From Callipepla californica brunnescens (taxonomy: Eukaryota > Chordata > Aves > Galliformes > Odontophoridae): a stretch of 64,000 bases of DNA. The number at the start of each line of letters is the position of its first letter. Position 1 is the first letter of the stretch. The DNA is taken from assembly GCA_023055505.1 (NCBI GenBank), contig JALIRH010000004.1, forward strand, positions 52,457,115 to 52,521,114, read 5' to 3'. Below the pieces are notes generated by a model that saw only the letters and a list, made by a program, of their open reading frames with translations, had not been told where the DNA came from and did not search any database. Both the position numbers and the translations under genes were made by a program. Below are positions 34,301 to 46,430 of this stretch, one piece after another.

Positions 34301-37300
34301 CGTGAGCACTGTGCCCCTACCCAACTTGCTGGTCCAGCACTGCTGAGCGAGGATTTAGCAGCCAACGTGCCACCTGTAATCTTCCATCTCCCTGTATTTA
34401 TTCTAACACAATTCCATGTCACAACAGGAACACAGGGCTAAAACAGGCAGATAAACGTGTCCCACCGCAGTACAACTTTATTGTTTGCAGTCCCATCCAG
34501 CTCAGGAAGAGGGCTGTCTGCCCTGAGCTCTTACCCAAAATGCACTGTAGGACAAACGTCAGTCAGATGTCCTCCTGTGGTGACACCAAACACAACCATG
34601 GGGCAATCCGCAACGGCCAGGCAATGAGCTGCATACCTGTGCACACCGACAACCCAGAACAGTTCATGGGCCCTGACTGCCCCATTGCTGGTGGCTAATT
34701 TCAGCTCGCAGACTGCACGCAGGCTCTGCAGCTACATTCTGTAAGAACACTAACCACACCTTCAAACTTACAAGCACCTGCAGGCCCCCACCAGATCATC
34801 AAAGCAAGTTATCTAAGATGTGTAGCTTCTGGAGGACTAATTCTGACGTTAAACACGTGTGTATGTCAAGCAGCCTGCCTCTGGGCAGATCTGGAAGCCT
34901 CTCAGACATGCCAAGCATCCAGATGACTCAAGAACCCTGGGCTGTCCCCTGGAGCACTCCTCCACCCCTGTGCACAGCTTCAGTCACAGCACCAGCACCG
35001 CTGGCTGGGCTTCACCCACTGCTCTGCGCTCACACTGCAGCCCACACCTGAGCTCTCCACATCCCCTCCTTTGCCCAGGGGGTCCTGGGGACACTTAGCT
35101 CAGAAGAACACCTCAATCCTCAGTTTGTACAGTTCCATCACAGAAGCTGTGCTGTCAGCCAAGCTAAGTAGAAAGGAACGTGCCAAAGAACACTGGACCT
35201 TACAGGGGAGAAGGTGGCAGTGTGTCGAGCTGGTAAGGACAGCCAGCCCCATCACGAGTGCTTTGAATGCTATTTACTGCAGCAAGGACTACAAGCCCGG
35301 GCTCTCATACAGACACCCTAAGCAGTAAGCTATGCAACCATACTCCCTGCCACACGCAGTCGTCGGTTCCTCCATCAGTACTGAACTGCATGAGCAGCAC
35401 TTAGAGCTCTTCTCCCTCTTATCACTCCATGGGGATTTGGGACACTGGGGGGCTCTGGGGATACAAATTCTACCCAAAAATGGGCACAATCCAGAAGAGG
35501 TCAGCTCTGCACATCTTCAGACAGCTTCCCACAGAGGGCTCTGGCACGCTCCCTCAGATTGCTGCTTCCCTACAAGCATTAACAGAAGGAGCCTTCATTG
35601 CCTTGAACAAACTGCAAGGTAACAGAAGCTGAGCACTGGTCCCATGAGCCTGAGCTATCCCTGAAGATCCCGTCTAGACACCAGCCAAGCACAGGGCTGC
35701 TGAGGCTTTTTTCAGTGGTGTTTGAGTAGTGGGGTCAATGTCAGTGCTATCTATTGCATTAAAGGGCTGCAGACTCTGCAAACATGAAATCCACCAAGCC
35801 AGAGAAACCAGCAAGTTGCTGCTTGTACCTGAGCTCCTCGCTACCCCTCTCCATTTAAGGGGGTCTGTGTGACCCCTCCCTCCCAGCCAGGGCAGTTTTC
35901 ACACTGCAGAAGAGGCGCAGCCCACCCAGAGCACAGCGCAACTGGCACACCTGCTCAGGAAGAATTCAGCAGATCCTCCTGAAGGCCTCCACAACTCTCA
36001 GTGCTCTCTGGAAGCTCTTCCTACAGAATCTACGGGTTCCCTAATGCCAGCCCTTATTGTAGATTTCCCAAGAAAAAGATTTAAGAGACCCAAGACCAAA
36101 ATATATGAGCAGGAAAGGAAAGGAACTCAGCAGCAAAGGGAATCTTTCCCACCAAGCCCACAGCAGAGGCAGCTTGGGCAGCAGGAGCTGTATGAGGCTG
36201 AACCAGAATCACAGAATCTTCCCCTGGAGATCATCAGGTCTGACCAAGCTGCTAATGCGGGTGCCCCACAGCAGGCTGCACTAGGGTCTGTACAACAGGG
36301 ACTGCTTCAAACCACCCCTGTGCCTTTTCATCTTCGTAACCATACACTAGAAGATGCTGCAAAAGGCAATGCTGAAATGACTTCTACTGAGACAGAACTG
36401 TACTTCAGAAATTCCCCCAAGGATCAGAGGCAGAGTGAAGAGGGGCAGCTGCTCCATGCAGCCCATGTGCTCACTGGACAAGCTCCTGAGGGAGGTACAT
36501 TTTTAACATCACCATTTCCAATCCACGCACTCCACACACCACCAGTTTCACATAGCACAACCAGATGAATAGCACATCATCTCCATCACATCAGGAGAGA
36601 AACTGCAAAAAAGGCTGCTTTCCTCAGCTCTTGTTCTAAAGAGTGGCACAAATCAAGGTGTGCTTGTTTGACTATGAAACAGATGTCCTCTCCTTTATCT
36701 GAGCTGTATTGGTGAAGTCTGGTATTTCAAAAGAGCTTTTATAGCTTTGGAGGGCACACGCCCACATCTACCCACAGCTCTAGACTGGGAAGAATCAGAT
36801 TTCAAAATCCACATTGTAAATCACTTGCAACTAGTATTTGCAGGCTTACGGCAGAAGAAACAAGAAAGAAGGTTTGGGGTCTGGCCCAGTTATTGTGCAG
36901 AGGTAGAAATACCAAAGACACAAGCAGTTCAGGTAGCTTGTTTTTAACTAGTCTGGACAGTGTAGGAAACTGTTTCCTTTTAATCTTCTTCCACATTCTC
37001 AATCTCCACACAAAACTCAAAGTCCTGGGAATTTTTAAAGCAACACGTGAACTCCCCTGCAACTAACTAGCCGTGCTTACTCCAACAGCACCACAGCTAA
37101 AAGAGCACTGAAGTGAAAGAACATTTTCAAATAAAGAAGCATAAGTGAATGCAGTCTGTGCTTCTGTACATTGCATTCTTCTGATTTAAATCTACCAGAC
37201 CTAAGTCAAAGGCTGGACTCTAATGGGCAGTTTCACTGCTACCGCCAAAATTAAGAGTAGAAGCTCTCTCCCTGTCATTAACTGGAAGTTTTCTATAAGC

Positions 37301-40300
37301 AGAGACTGGTTCCTGTCTTCTAAATCCTCATTCCTACAAGTCCCTAATGGCTCTGCCATGTCAGCAGCCTGTTACGTGTTTGCTGTTGGTGGTCGAATTG
37401 CCAAAAAGATCCTGATCCAACAGGCTAAGCAGAGTTCTGCACTCTGTGCACTTCAATCCAGCAGGGAGCAAGAACGTGCCAGCTTTTTGTTATTAAAATC
37501 ATTTCTGAGTACAGCTGAACTTTGGCTTACTGAGATCAAAGTGTACGTTAGCAGGAAGTCAAACAGTGGTGAAAGACAAATACGTCTAAATAAATTTGCT
37601 AGCTAAACAAACGACTGCAATGCCAGAGGCAGCCTCTTCACCCTGCAGACATTTTTCTCAGCTCTTCTATGTTTTCCTGCACATGGCTTTCAGAAATCTT
37701 TCCAAGCAAAACTAAATTTCAGTGTTCCGCAGAAGACAGGAGGACCTCCTTCCTAAGACACTATGAGCTGCCAGTTCTTCACACCACAGCAAGATTCAAA
37801 ACTACTGGGAAGATTCTTTCAGATCTTTCCAAGATCAGGAATTTCCCTTTCTCTTGTCAGTCTGCTTTACCCATCACTGCTCTCACTTTACTGCCCTCAA
37901 CATTTCCTATAGTCTTTTTGTAGTTTTCTCTCCCTGGCTGAACTGAGCCTTCCAGCAGGATGCCCCCATTCTTGTAGCACACTCCAGGACACGTGCACAA
38001 GGACTTTGCTCAGCTCAGCAGCTTTTGCACATGGTGAGTGTGACGGGTCAGGACAGGAGGAGCAACACAGCAATCCCTTCTTCCACATTATCCACACATG
38101 CACATGCAGTTCAGAAGAAGTGTATGGAGTGCTTCTGTGTGGCTGTTTTGTTTTGGGGTTTTTTTTTTGCTCAAAACAAAGCAAACTTTCTAACAATGCA
38201 CTGCCAGTGCTGTTAGCTGAAGAAAGTCTTGAAGTTCACTTCCAGGGTATTTTAAAGGCTACACAATTAGAAACTAGAGAAGGAGTCCACACACTGGTCT
38301 TCCACACAAGACTTAATAAAGCTCAGAAACATGACTTACCTGCAGAGCATGCTTGCTGGCACAGTACCCTGAGGCAAGAGGAGCACCCATGATCCCCATC
38401 ACACTGCTCACAGTCACAATCTTTCCCTTTCTCCTTTGGATCATGTGATTCAGGACATGTTTTGTCAGAGAGATTGTGCCTAGGTAGTTAAGTTCCATTA
38501 TGGCACTGAAGACTTCCAGGTTTGTATCCACAAACAGAGAGCGTTGGGAACGTCCACCATTGTTGACCAAAACATCAATCTCAGGAAAGATAGGGAAGAT
38601 AAAGTGATAAATAAATATGCCATCTTTTCTTTAATGTTTATCCTTCCTCGGGTAATTGCTGACTGACTGTTCTCTTCCCTCCTGCCTCCCCAGGACGCTG
38701 CTCCTTTGAAATAAGGCTGGCTACTTTTAAGCAGGGACAACAAAACAGAAACAGTCTGATGCCAAACATTAACTGCTAGTATAGGAACAACGCAGCTGGA
38801 AACCAACTAGATTAAAGAAGAAACAAATCTGGTACCAAAGGCTCAGAGGACTAAAGGTGTAGCTTGAAGCTCTGCCCATGGTTCAAAATGTTAATCAGAT
38901 CTGACTGTCACTGTCCGAACTCTGGACTCACAGTCCAAAAGACCACACCAAGCAAGGCAAGCACTCGTGCCTGATGTCCAGTTTTGTTCCACGCAGCTCT
39001 GAACCCAAATGACACATTAGAAAAACAGCAAAATAAAAGCCCTGACTTTCATACACAATTTTAAGCCTAGAATATACAGACGAGGCTTGCTCCACTTGGT
39101 CGGGAAATACAGTGACATCAAGCAAGTCAGTTTTTAATTCTTGGTAATGACCACTGATTATTATTTGCTGTATCTCTGCAAAGCTGCCAGCACCCAGAAG
39201 CAAACAACAGAAGGGATGGCAAGTTAGGTATTAATTGTCATGTTCATTAATGAAACTTAAACAAGATGTGGATGTAAGCATCAGTAAACAAAGTGAAATA
39301 TAGACATACATGCAGAGACAGGAGAGGAGGAGATGTAGAAATTCAGCCTCAGAAACACTCCCTACCTTGCCAAAATGCTTAAGAACACTGTTGGTGGCAG
39401 CTTCATGAGAGCTTCTGTCAGTTAGGTCGAGACGAAGAACAAGGATATCTTTGTCACTCAAGTTGCTGATCTCTAAAAACAACCACAAAGTGAATGGCAA
39501 TCAGTAAGATTGCTAATACAACTGCAAGAAGCGTGCATTTAAATGCAATCACTTTCAGCAAAAAGACACCAAGAAACCGTTATGTTAAGAGGGAAATCAA
39601 ACGCTTTGTCTTCATTTTGACCTCCATATAGAATCCATTTATCTGTTTCTATCAAGACTTTTTCTCATCACTACGTTTTCACTTGTAAAAAGCTTGACTT
39701 TATTGAACAGGTTTGCATATCACAACACAGGCAATGCAATTCTCCTCATAAATTGCAACTGGCAGAAGCAACACATTATGAGATTACTACTGGCAGCCTT
39801 CACATCTTTGTAGGTAAACTGTTGAACCATGTTTACTCCCTGTGATGGGAACAGTACAGTTGAGGCCAAAGCCACAACCTGAACTCACAACGTGAGCTCT
39901 GAGGCAAAATCTAGAGAAGCTGGTTTATTGCAGGGGGAAGAAGGAGAATAATCTTTGCCAGTCCCTTCTAACTTGGGATATTCTGTAAGTTTTCTGTTTA
40001 ACTTAGAGTTCTCAACACATTCAGCTCCTAGAATAAAAGTCAGTTGTCATCAAGTTCAAGACATTATGCTGAGTGTTTCCAACTCTGCCTCTTCAGAACA
40101 ACTGACCTTTTCCACACAAAGTACACCTACAGCTGCACTGTGCTACTGTGGGGCCTGGGAGCATCGGACTCACAGAAATAAAATCTTTGACATTAATCTT
40201 CCATCTCTTCAGATATTTTTAAAAATTCCTTTATTTATACTGATTTCACAGTGCAATTTTTGTTTCTAAACTGATTCCTAGTCACAACGACCTACACGTG

Positions 40301-43300
40301 CTCCCCTTTAACCGCTCTGCTCTTCAAACACAGAGTGGAGTTTTTCATTATTGCTTGCATATATAGGTCAGGTTGAACTTTGTTTCTGCAGTGATGCACA
40401 GATGAGGTTACTGAAACCCATACCTTGCTTGTGTTCAAAGGTCACTAGTATTTAGGCAACTGGAGGGATATAATATATCCATTTGCCTGCTTTAAAGCCA
40501 CCATATTTCAATGTATAGCCCTCTCCAAGACCTCTCCTTTCCCCTCCATGCATTTTCCCCTCTACTTCTTTCATTATAGACAGCAATAAAACCCTGGTAG
40601 GTTAAACTACACCTCTACCTCCCACAAGCAGATTTGCGCAAGCACTGCCAGGCCACAGGGCTGGTCAACGGGCTGCAGCACCCCTCCCACTGAGAGGGTG
40701 AGAGAGTTGGGGATACTGAGCCTGGAGAAGGCATTGGGGAGACCTCACCGCAGCCTTCCAGTACCTAAAGGGGCTGCAGGAAAGCCAGGGAGCAACTCTT
40801 CATCAGGATGTGTAGCAATGGGACAAGGGGTAACGGCTTTAAACTAAAAGAGCATAGATATAGATGAAACACCTCCACGATGGAGGTGGTGAAGGCCACT
40901 TAGAAAAACCATTACAGTTACACAAATTGCTATATACACCACATAGTTCAGATTTGGCACCTTCTGACTTCCATCCCTTTGTGCTGATGAAAGACGGACC
41001 TCGTGGGCCACGTGCACACCCAACGCTGCCATAGCAGCTGTGAGGTCACCTCAGATTTGTCCACAGCATATGGGCTCTTGTTCACCATCAACAGAAATGC
41101 ACAGCTAATGGTAGTGACTATGCTGGAGAACAGCGTTCTGTAAATGAGAATCTGCTCTACCAAACAGTGTTATTGTGCTCCTGGCATATGTTGCCATTTC
41201 CATGGAAATAAACAGGAGGAACTATTTGTGAAGTGACCTATGCAGAACGATACCCCTTCATCTGTTTCCTTCCTTCCTCACTGTATTTATTTAGTAACTT
41301 AAACATGGAATTAGTAATGAGGTTTTGAGGTAACAGCAGCTCTTGAAGGCACTCAGACCACATGCTTCAGTTATGCACAGTTTACATTCATCACAAAATG
41401 TACTCCTGTGCTTTGTGGGTCACTATTTCTGTAGCACCTCCACCACAGTAAGAGTGGAACTGCCCACACAGAGCAAGAACTTGTACTTACGAAGGCACTT
41501 CTTTTTCACTCTTTCCAGCTCATCCTCTCTTCTTGCTGAGATAGCAAGCAGAGCTCCTATCTTTGACAGCTGGTAAGCCAATTCTTCTCCAATTCCACTT
41601 GAAGCTCCTGTCACCCAGACAACCTTGCCACGCAGTTCATGTTCTGTCAAAAGAATCAGGACAGAAGTTCACACATTGCCAATGCTAGAATAAACATAAG
41701 TCACTGCAGTCTGGTACTGTTTGTCAGACCTGTGCAAAACTTTATTGGCTGTTACAAAATCTTGACTTCTTTATTTTTTGGTCATGTGTAGTTGTGAAAT
41801 TGTTCAATGCTGTTCTGCTGCCACTTGAACTTTGTTCCAAGGCTAATCTGAACAAACATGGATTATCTACCTGAGAAGGTATTTGACTGCAATTCTGCTG
41901 CGTCGCATTTCCACAGACCTGATCAAAATGAGCTTCAGAGGAAAAAAGGGGAATTCGTGGAAACAGCAGAAAACTGTTACAATACCTCAAATCCAAACAA
42001 GAGGCTGAGCAAACCTACCTCAAAAATGTTCCTGAGGAACTGCTTAGAGGAGCCAGCTCCCTGAGCACAGAAAGCTTGTCAAAACAGAGTGGTGTTCATC
42101 CACACTGTTTTGTGTCTGATGCAGGTTAACTCTTGCATTGGTCAGAGTACAGCACACTGAGTTCCCAAGGTGTAAGGTCATACATTAATCTCCTGTGTGC
42201 TCACAGCTCTTGCTCAGGTATGCTTCTTAAACCTCTAGCAGAAGTAGTACCCTACTGTTCCTCCTCTTATAGCCTGCTCCACACTGTTTGGGGTCATTCC
42301 CTCATTCCCACTCCAAGATACATCTGCAACTTGTGAAAAAGTTTAGCTTTCCAGGGATATATCCAGAATCATCAAATAAAAATAGATGGTCAAAATCAAG
42401 CGTTTAATCCTAGAACACACTTTAAGCACTAACATCAGAGCACTTTCAGCACATATTGACTAAAGCTTGCATCTGTTTCAAGATCAGTCAGTGGAAATCT
42501 GAGAGTGCTGCTGAGAAGAACTCTCCCTTTCATTTACCAGATACATACAGAGCATTCAAACAACTTCTAGCCAAACAAGAAGGATTTCACATTACAATTC
42601 AGTTAGTACAGCCAAATTCACTTCCTGGGATTTAAAGCCTACTTGATTCTCAAAATAGCCAGAACAGCATTTTTAAGCTCACTGAACCTTAACCACTCAC
42701 TCAGTTTAGCAAGAAGACTCTTTTTTCACTAAAGTCAATGACTATGACAACTTTCACTTCCTGCTTCAGGATCAGTTCCCACTTCTCTGCACTAAACTAC
42801 CTCAGATTTCTACTTTCAGAGTCTTCATGACAAAAATCCCATGAAGAGACAAGCATAGAAATCTTCCCCTCTGCCTGGAAGAGCAGAGAGCATTCAAGAC
42901 AATCAGAGCTCAAGCTGGGTTTGCAGGATTGGCAGTGGGCATTATTTTTCTCTCTTTGTTTTTCTTTAAGCTGACTGTAGCCAAAGAATGTGCATTTCCT
43001 TCTGTTTAAAAAAAAAAAATAAAAATCACTTTTCCAAATGAGAGATGTACTCTAAGGTTATGAACATGGGAGGTGGAAAGAGATGGCACTGAAGTTGCAG
43101 GAATAACTTCTATTAATAACATGCTACCACTTATGCTTATTTACACACTCTTCCTACAGTTCTGTTTTAATATATTCCCAATTCCTTTTATTAACCACAC
43201 ATCTCTTATTACTGAAAGCAAACCCACTTCTTCTTTTCAGTTCTCCCTTTCACAGTTCTCCTGGTCTCAACTTGTCCTGGGCAGCTTCACTGAAGTTACT

Positions 43301-46022
43301 CAGAATCCTGTGGACAGGATAGTTAACTGAGATAAGGAGAGTTTTCCACTGACTTCTCAGTGCTGATAGCTACCAAGCACTGAGCTACTGGGAGTTAACA
43401 TAATGTAACATCTAGTTCATATGCCATATCCAAACCTAGTTGGCTCCAGAATAAATGTCCTGTTGATACTGCAAATAGGCTTAAAAGTTAACCATGCCAA
43501 ATTGAAAAATAAAAGGAGATTATGCTTTTACTATCCATAAACTACTGTGTTACAAGGCGTAACAAACCAGCAGTTGAACAAAGTAGCACTGCAAGTCTTA
43601 CAAGACAGGCTTCTGTTGTTCAGCTTTATTTGGGTGGTTTTCCATCATTTTACAGCTCCAACCACACAAAGCTGCCGCTTCATTTCCTTCACGAAAACAT
43701 TTGGGGTGGAAAAGCCTTAAGCAGAACAGCTTCCCCTTGCCCATAAAGAATCATGCAATTACTCTTAGCTCAAAGCTTAAGGGAGTAGGTTTCCACGTAT
43801 GTACACATTCATACACAAAAGGATCCAACTCGGCTTGGTAACACTATGCTGGCTGTGAGAAACACTGTTCAGAGTGACTGCTGACCTGCTAACGAGACAC
43901 AACACAAAGAAAGTCATCCAGTACCCAGTAACCCTCCTCCTGATCACACTAATATTTCTGTCACGGGAAATAAAACAGCATCTGTGAATCCAGACACTTC
44001 CCTACATTAATGAACCAAAAATAAAACCAGGTCCTACGTGAAGGCCATTCTTTGTGATTACAGTTCACAGGATAAGGAAACACCTTTGCTAGTGTTTGTC
44101 CCTTTTGTTTCCATCACCGAGGGGATACAACCAGCACTATCCCGTATGTACCTGGCAGAGCTATCAGCAAAGTGCCACTTAAATGCCACCACCTCAGCTG
44201 CGTGCTTCAGCTAATGACAAGCACCAGTGGCAAAACACAACCCATCTCTCTGCAAAGTAAAGAAGCTTACAGCTACAAAACTGACTGATTCTTCCCAATG
44301 AGCTGAAACAGCTCTATCAGAAAACGTCTACATTGCTCTTAATGTGGGACTAACCAAAAGGTTCCAAAGCTCCCAATGACACTGAAGGCTACTGTCAAAT
44401 AACAGCGGTCAGGTGCTGGAACAGGCAGTCACCATCCCTGGAGGTGTGCAAATGTGCAGATGCTGTACTAACGGTCATGTTGTAGAGAGGAAATATTGGT
44501 GGTAGGTGGACAGTTGGACCAGGAGGTCTTTCCCACCTTGGTGTGTGATTCTGTGATTACACCATGTACCTGAGAGCCCCTAGATCTCCACGTGTGTCAC
44601 ACCTAGACTCTCACAACGGCATCTCTGCAAAACAGTTTCTGTTGGTGGAGATGTCTCACATTTCTCTGCCCTGAGTCTTCCCATGAAAACTGCAAAGACT
44701 GTACAAACAGCTGTGATTTTTTCATGTAGTTTATCTTATAGTAAGGGAACTACTAGACGGACTTAGTATAAAACCTCAGCCTGCATGCATAAAGAGTTAC
44801 AGAAGATTTACAGCAGATTTTCCATATATTTTGTGTTCTCAGGGCTGTGAATTATTTGTGCATGCTTTTCTGTTCTGCTCTGTGAAAAGCAGAACTGCCT
44901 CAACAAACCTGGGGCAAAACCCAACAGTCTTGACACTCCCAAACTCCATAGAGAAAGGACCTTAGTCTTATCCCACTTCTTCTGCAGCTGAAGATGGCCT
45001 CCACCTTCACCCCTCGTTTGCTGCACATCCCATTGCCTGTTCACAAAAAACAGGCTCACATTCGCATTTCAAACAGCTTTCTTGCCAAGCTCTTCACAGA
45101 GTTTTCTTGATGCTGCTTCTCCCCGCCTCAACCCACCGTACGGTTTCATCTCACACACTGCACAGCTTACACTTTTCTGTCCCATCTCACATCAGCTTCT
45201 CCATCTCACCAGTCAATGCAAGAGGATGCTGTACAGCGACTTACGGCTCTGGTCCCATTTCCAACTATCCAAATCCAGAGCTCAGAGCATCCCAGAATGA
45301 GCTGGGTGAAGCACTCCAAAATCCGTGGCTCATCTGATCAAAAGGCGCTATTAAGCGAGTAAAAATTAGGGTTTTGACAGATCTCGAGATGTCTACAAGC
45401 GGGCAGAATTACAGGCAGCTTAGAAATGCCGACACGAGAGTTTCAAATCGCGTCCCACCGCTTTCTAGAGCCTGCCTACCCGAAGGGGTTACGGCCGCAC
45501 GCAGCAGCCCGGGCTGCGCCGGGAGCCGCCCCGAGGCGGTGCCGCATCCCCCGTCCCTATCCGTGACCCCAGGGCCGGACGTGCGACCGGAAAAGATGCG
45601 AAACAATAGTTCGGGGCCCGCTTCAGACCTGCTGTACTCACAGCTCCCGCGCACGGCCCCGCAGCGAGCGCGTGCAAGGGCGCGTCCGGCCCGCGGGGAA
45701 AGGGGCGAGTTTCGTCCCTTCCCACGCAAACCCGTGGGGCGGCAGGCTCGAGATCGCGGAGCAGAGACGACTCGGCGCCCGAGGAAACCCCGCACCCCCA
45801 CGCAGCGCCGCGCCCCTCCCGCTCGCGGAGAGCCACCCCGGGATCGCCTGCCGCGACCCGGCCGGGCCGGGGCTCCAGGCGGCCGGCCTTACCTGGCTTC
45901 TTCCCCCGCCACTCCGCCCACAGCAGCGTGAGGTCGCCGTCGGCGCGCAGCCAGCGCAGCAGCTGCAGCAGCAGCAGGGCCAGCAGGGCCCCGCCCGCCA
46001 GCAGCGCGCAGCCACACAGCAT
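31354..46022 (-). CDS. DHRS7: Dehydrogenase/reductase SDR family member 7, seven coding exons, 334 aa
   Basis: This is an NADP(H)-dependent short-chain dehydrogenase/reductase of the ER membrane; the human enzyme reduces steroids and retinoids and is also called retSDR4 or SDR34C1. Seven exons on the - strand sum to 1005 nt with matching phases, giving 334 residues against about 339 in human. An N-terminal hydrophobic anchor spans residues 1-24. The cofactor motif TGASSGIG is at 55-62, and NNGG at 136-139 replaces the classical NNAG. Asn161 lies in ELNYLG, the catalytic Ser is at 188/189 in VTVSS, and Tyr202-x3-Lys206 is in GYCASKHAL. The C-terminus ends in a basic RKKK, reminiscent of a dilysine-type ER signal but not canonical. 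Introns contain CR1 and mariner remnants; the reading frame is intact. Confidence 0.96.
32123..32338 (-). CDS. DHRS7: DHRS7 coding exon 6
   Basis: The acceptor is CTCTCCTGCAG and the donor GGAGTG|GTAAGC. It has 72 codons (252-323) including [35 protein letters not shown] and NFKSGV. Confidence 0.95.
32339..33756. other. DHRS7 intron 5
   Basis: About 1.4 kb between coding exons 5 and 6. No repeat, RNA gene or additional exon is recognised. Confidence 0.6.
33757..33879 (-). CDS. DHRS7: DHRS7 coding exon 5
   Basis: The acceptor is TTTTCTTGCAG and the donor GACAAG|GTAAGG. It has 41 codons (211-251) including [10 protein letters not shown] and [10 protein letters not shown], the Pro-Gly loop that follows the active site in SDRs. 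Confidence 0.95.
33880..38339. other. DHRS7 intron 4
   Basis: About 4.5 kb, the longest intron of the gene. It contains one reverse-strand CR1 tail near 36.2 kb. A 174-codon open frame on the + strand at 36044-36568 overlaps that tail and has no domain or splice context. Confidence 0.6.
36205..36310 (-). mobile_element. Reverse-strand CR1 3'-end fragment
   Basis: The text 'AGAATCACAGAATC' on the + strand is the reverse complement of the CR1 terminal repeats. It is followed by 'TGGAGATCATCAGGTCTGACC', the reverse of the block that precedes them. Beyond about 36310 similarity fades. Confidence 0.6.
38340..38579 (-). CDS. DHRS7: DHRS7 coding exon 4 (catalytic)
   Basis: The acceptor is CTTTCCTGAG and the donor CTGCAG|GTAAGT. 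It holds exactly 80 codons, residues 131-210, with NNGG, ELNYLG, the Ser motif VTVSS and the Tyr-x3-Lys motif YCASK. Confidence 0.96.
39366..39472 (-). CDS. DHRS7: DHRS7 coding exon 3
   Basis: The acceptor is TTGTTTTTAG and the donor GGCAAG|GTAGGG. It encodes about residues 95-130, with [11 protein letters not shown], where the Asp contacts the cofactor adenine in classical SDRs. It ends in phase 0. Confidence 0.93.
40655..40870 (+). mobile_element. CR1 LINE fragment in DHRS7 intron 2
   Basis: Blocks such as 'GAGCCTGGAGAAGGCATTGGGGAGACCTCACCGCAGCCTTCCAGTACCTAAAGGG' and 'TGTAGCAATGGGACAAGGGGTAACGGCTTTAAACTAAAAGA' follow the CR1 consensus order, in sense relative to the + strand. The 3' terminus is missing; a mariner relic begins about 40 bases further on. 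Confidence 0.85.
40905..41240 (+). mobile_element. Mariner-family DNA transposon relic
   Basis: Translation on the + strand gives [18 protein letters not shown] at about 40948-41001, matching the DD34D mariner transposase block that surrounds the third catalytic Asp (YSPDLAP.D). A second in-order block, [19 protein letters not shown], at about 41073-41130 matches the transposase C-terminus. Frameshifts and a deletion separate the blocks, so the copy is dead. Galliform birds carry such elements (Galluhop); that exact family name is inference. Confidence 0.8.
41491..41643 (-). CDS. DHRS7: DHRS7 coding exon 2
   Basis: The acceptor is CTTTTGACAG and the donor CCTTC|GTAAGT. It encodes residues 44-94, carrying the Rossmann glycine motif TGASSGIG and [14 protein letters not shown]. 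Confidence 0.95.
41644..45892. other. DHRS7 intron 1
   Basis: About 4.2 kb. It contains a CR1 tail at 44.4 kb and an A-tract near 43008. No RNA gene or further exon is recognised. Confidence 0.6.
44405..44565 (+). mobile_element. CR1 LINE 3'-end fragment in DHRS7 intron 1
   Basis: The order is 'GGTGCTGGAACAGGCAG', 'ACCATCCCTGGAGGTGTGCAA', 'ATATTGGTGGTAGGTGGACAGTTGGACCAGGAGGTCTTTCCCACCTTGG', and a terminal 'GTGATTCTGTGATT'. This is a clear CR1 end with its ATTCTGTG repeats. Confidence 0.92.
45893..46022 (-). CDS. DHRS7: DHRS7 coding exon 1
   Basis: It starts at the ATG in a GCC-ATG context and ends at a CCAG|GTAAGG donor. It encodes residues 1-43 plus one base: a Leu/Ala-rich membrane anchor and then [20 protein letters not shown] long open frame continues into the intron because of high G+C and is not coding. 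Confidence 0.92.
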
Positions 46023-46030
46023 GGCTAGGC

Positions 46031-46142
46031 TATGGCTGTGGCTGTGGCTGTGGCTGTCCTGTCCTGTGGCTGTGGCTGTCCTGTCCTGTGGCTGTGGCTG
46101 TCCTCTCCTGTGGCTGTGGCTGTGGCTGTCCTATGGCTGTGG
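46031..46142. repeat. GGCTGT hexamer minisatellite in the DHRS7 5' UTR or promoter
   Basis: About 110 bp of tandem GGCTGT units, punctuated by TCCTGTCCTGT blocks, gives a higher-order pattern of about 26-30 bp. It begins roughly 8 bp upstream of the DHRS7 ATG, so it lies in the 5' UTR or core promoter. Length variation here is likely. Confidence 0.9.
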
Positions 46143-46430
46143 CCGCCGCCCGCCGCGCGCGTTTATGAGGGCCTCAGCCGGGCGGGAGCCGCCCGCAGGC
46201 AGCGCCGGCCTCCTCCTCCCCGCCTCTCGCCTCCCCTTCACCCGCTTTCCCCGCCGGGCTGCGGTGGGCGGCTCCGCGCTGCTCTCTGCTGGGCCGTGGC
46301 CCGGTTGGGGCCGGCTGGTAAAGGCCCCGCGCTCGGCGCAGCCGAGGCTGAGGCGATAAGCGCTGCGCCTGTGGAGCAGAGGCCGCGCGTGTGAGGCGGG
46401 TGAAGGCCGCTTCTGGGAGCGGGGCCCTCT

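Larger units (their letters stand above)
45470..46400 (-). promoter_or_regulatory. DHRS7: CpG-island promoter of DHRS7
   Basis: The segment is dense in CG dinucleotides, covers coding exon 1, and extends on both sides of it. No TATA box is apparent. High G+C explains the many overlapping open frames on both strands. The 5' UTR side is interrupted by a hexamer minisatellite. Confidence 0.75.

Noticed and set aside
36044..36568. 174-codon open frame on the + strand in DHRS7 intron 4
   Set aside because: It overlaps a reverse-strand CR1 tail, is low in complexity and Gln/Pro-rich, and has no start context, splice partner or domain.
45374..46022. Long open frames on both strands at 45.4-46.0 kb
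   Set aside because: Only the first 43 codons of the - strand frame belong to DHRS7 exon 1; the rest is GC-rich intron or the antisense shadow.
46031..46394. Open frames rich in Val-Ala or Leu-Trp on the + strand
   Set aside because: They are direct translations of the GGCTGT minisatellite and the adjacent CpG island.
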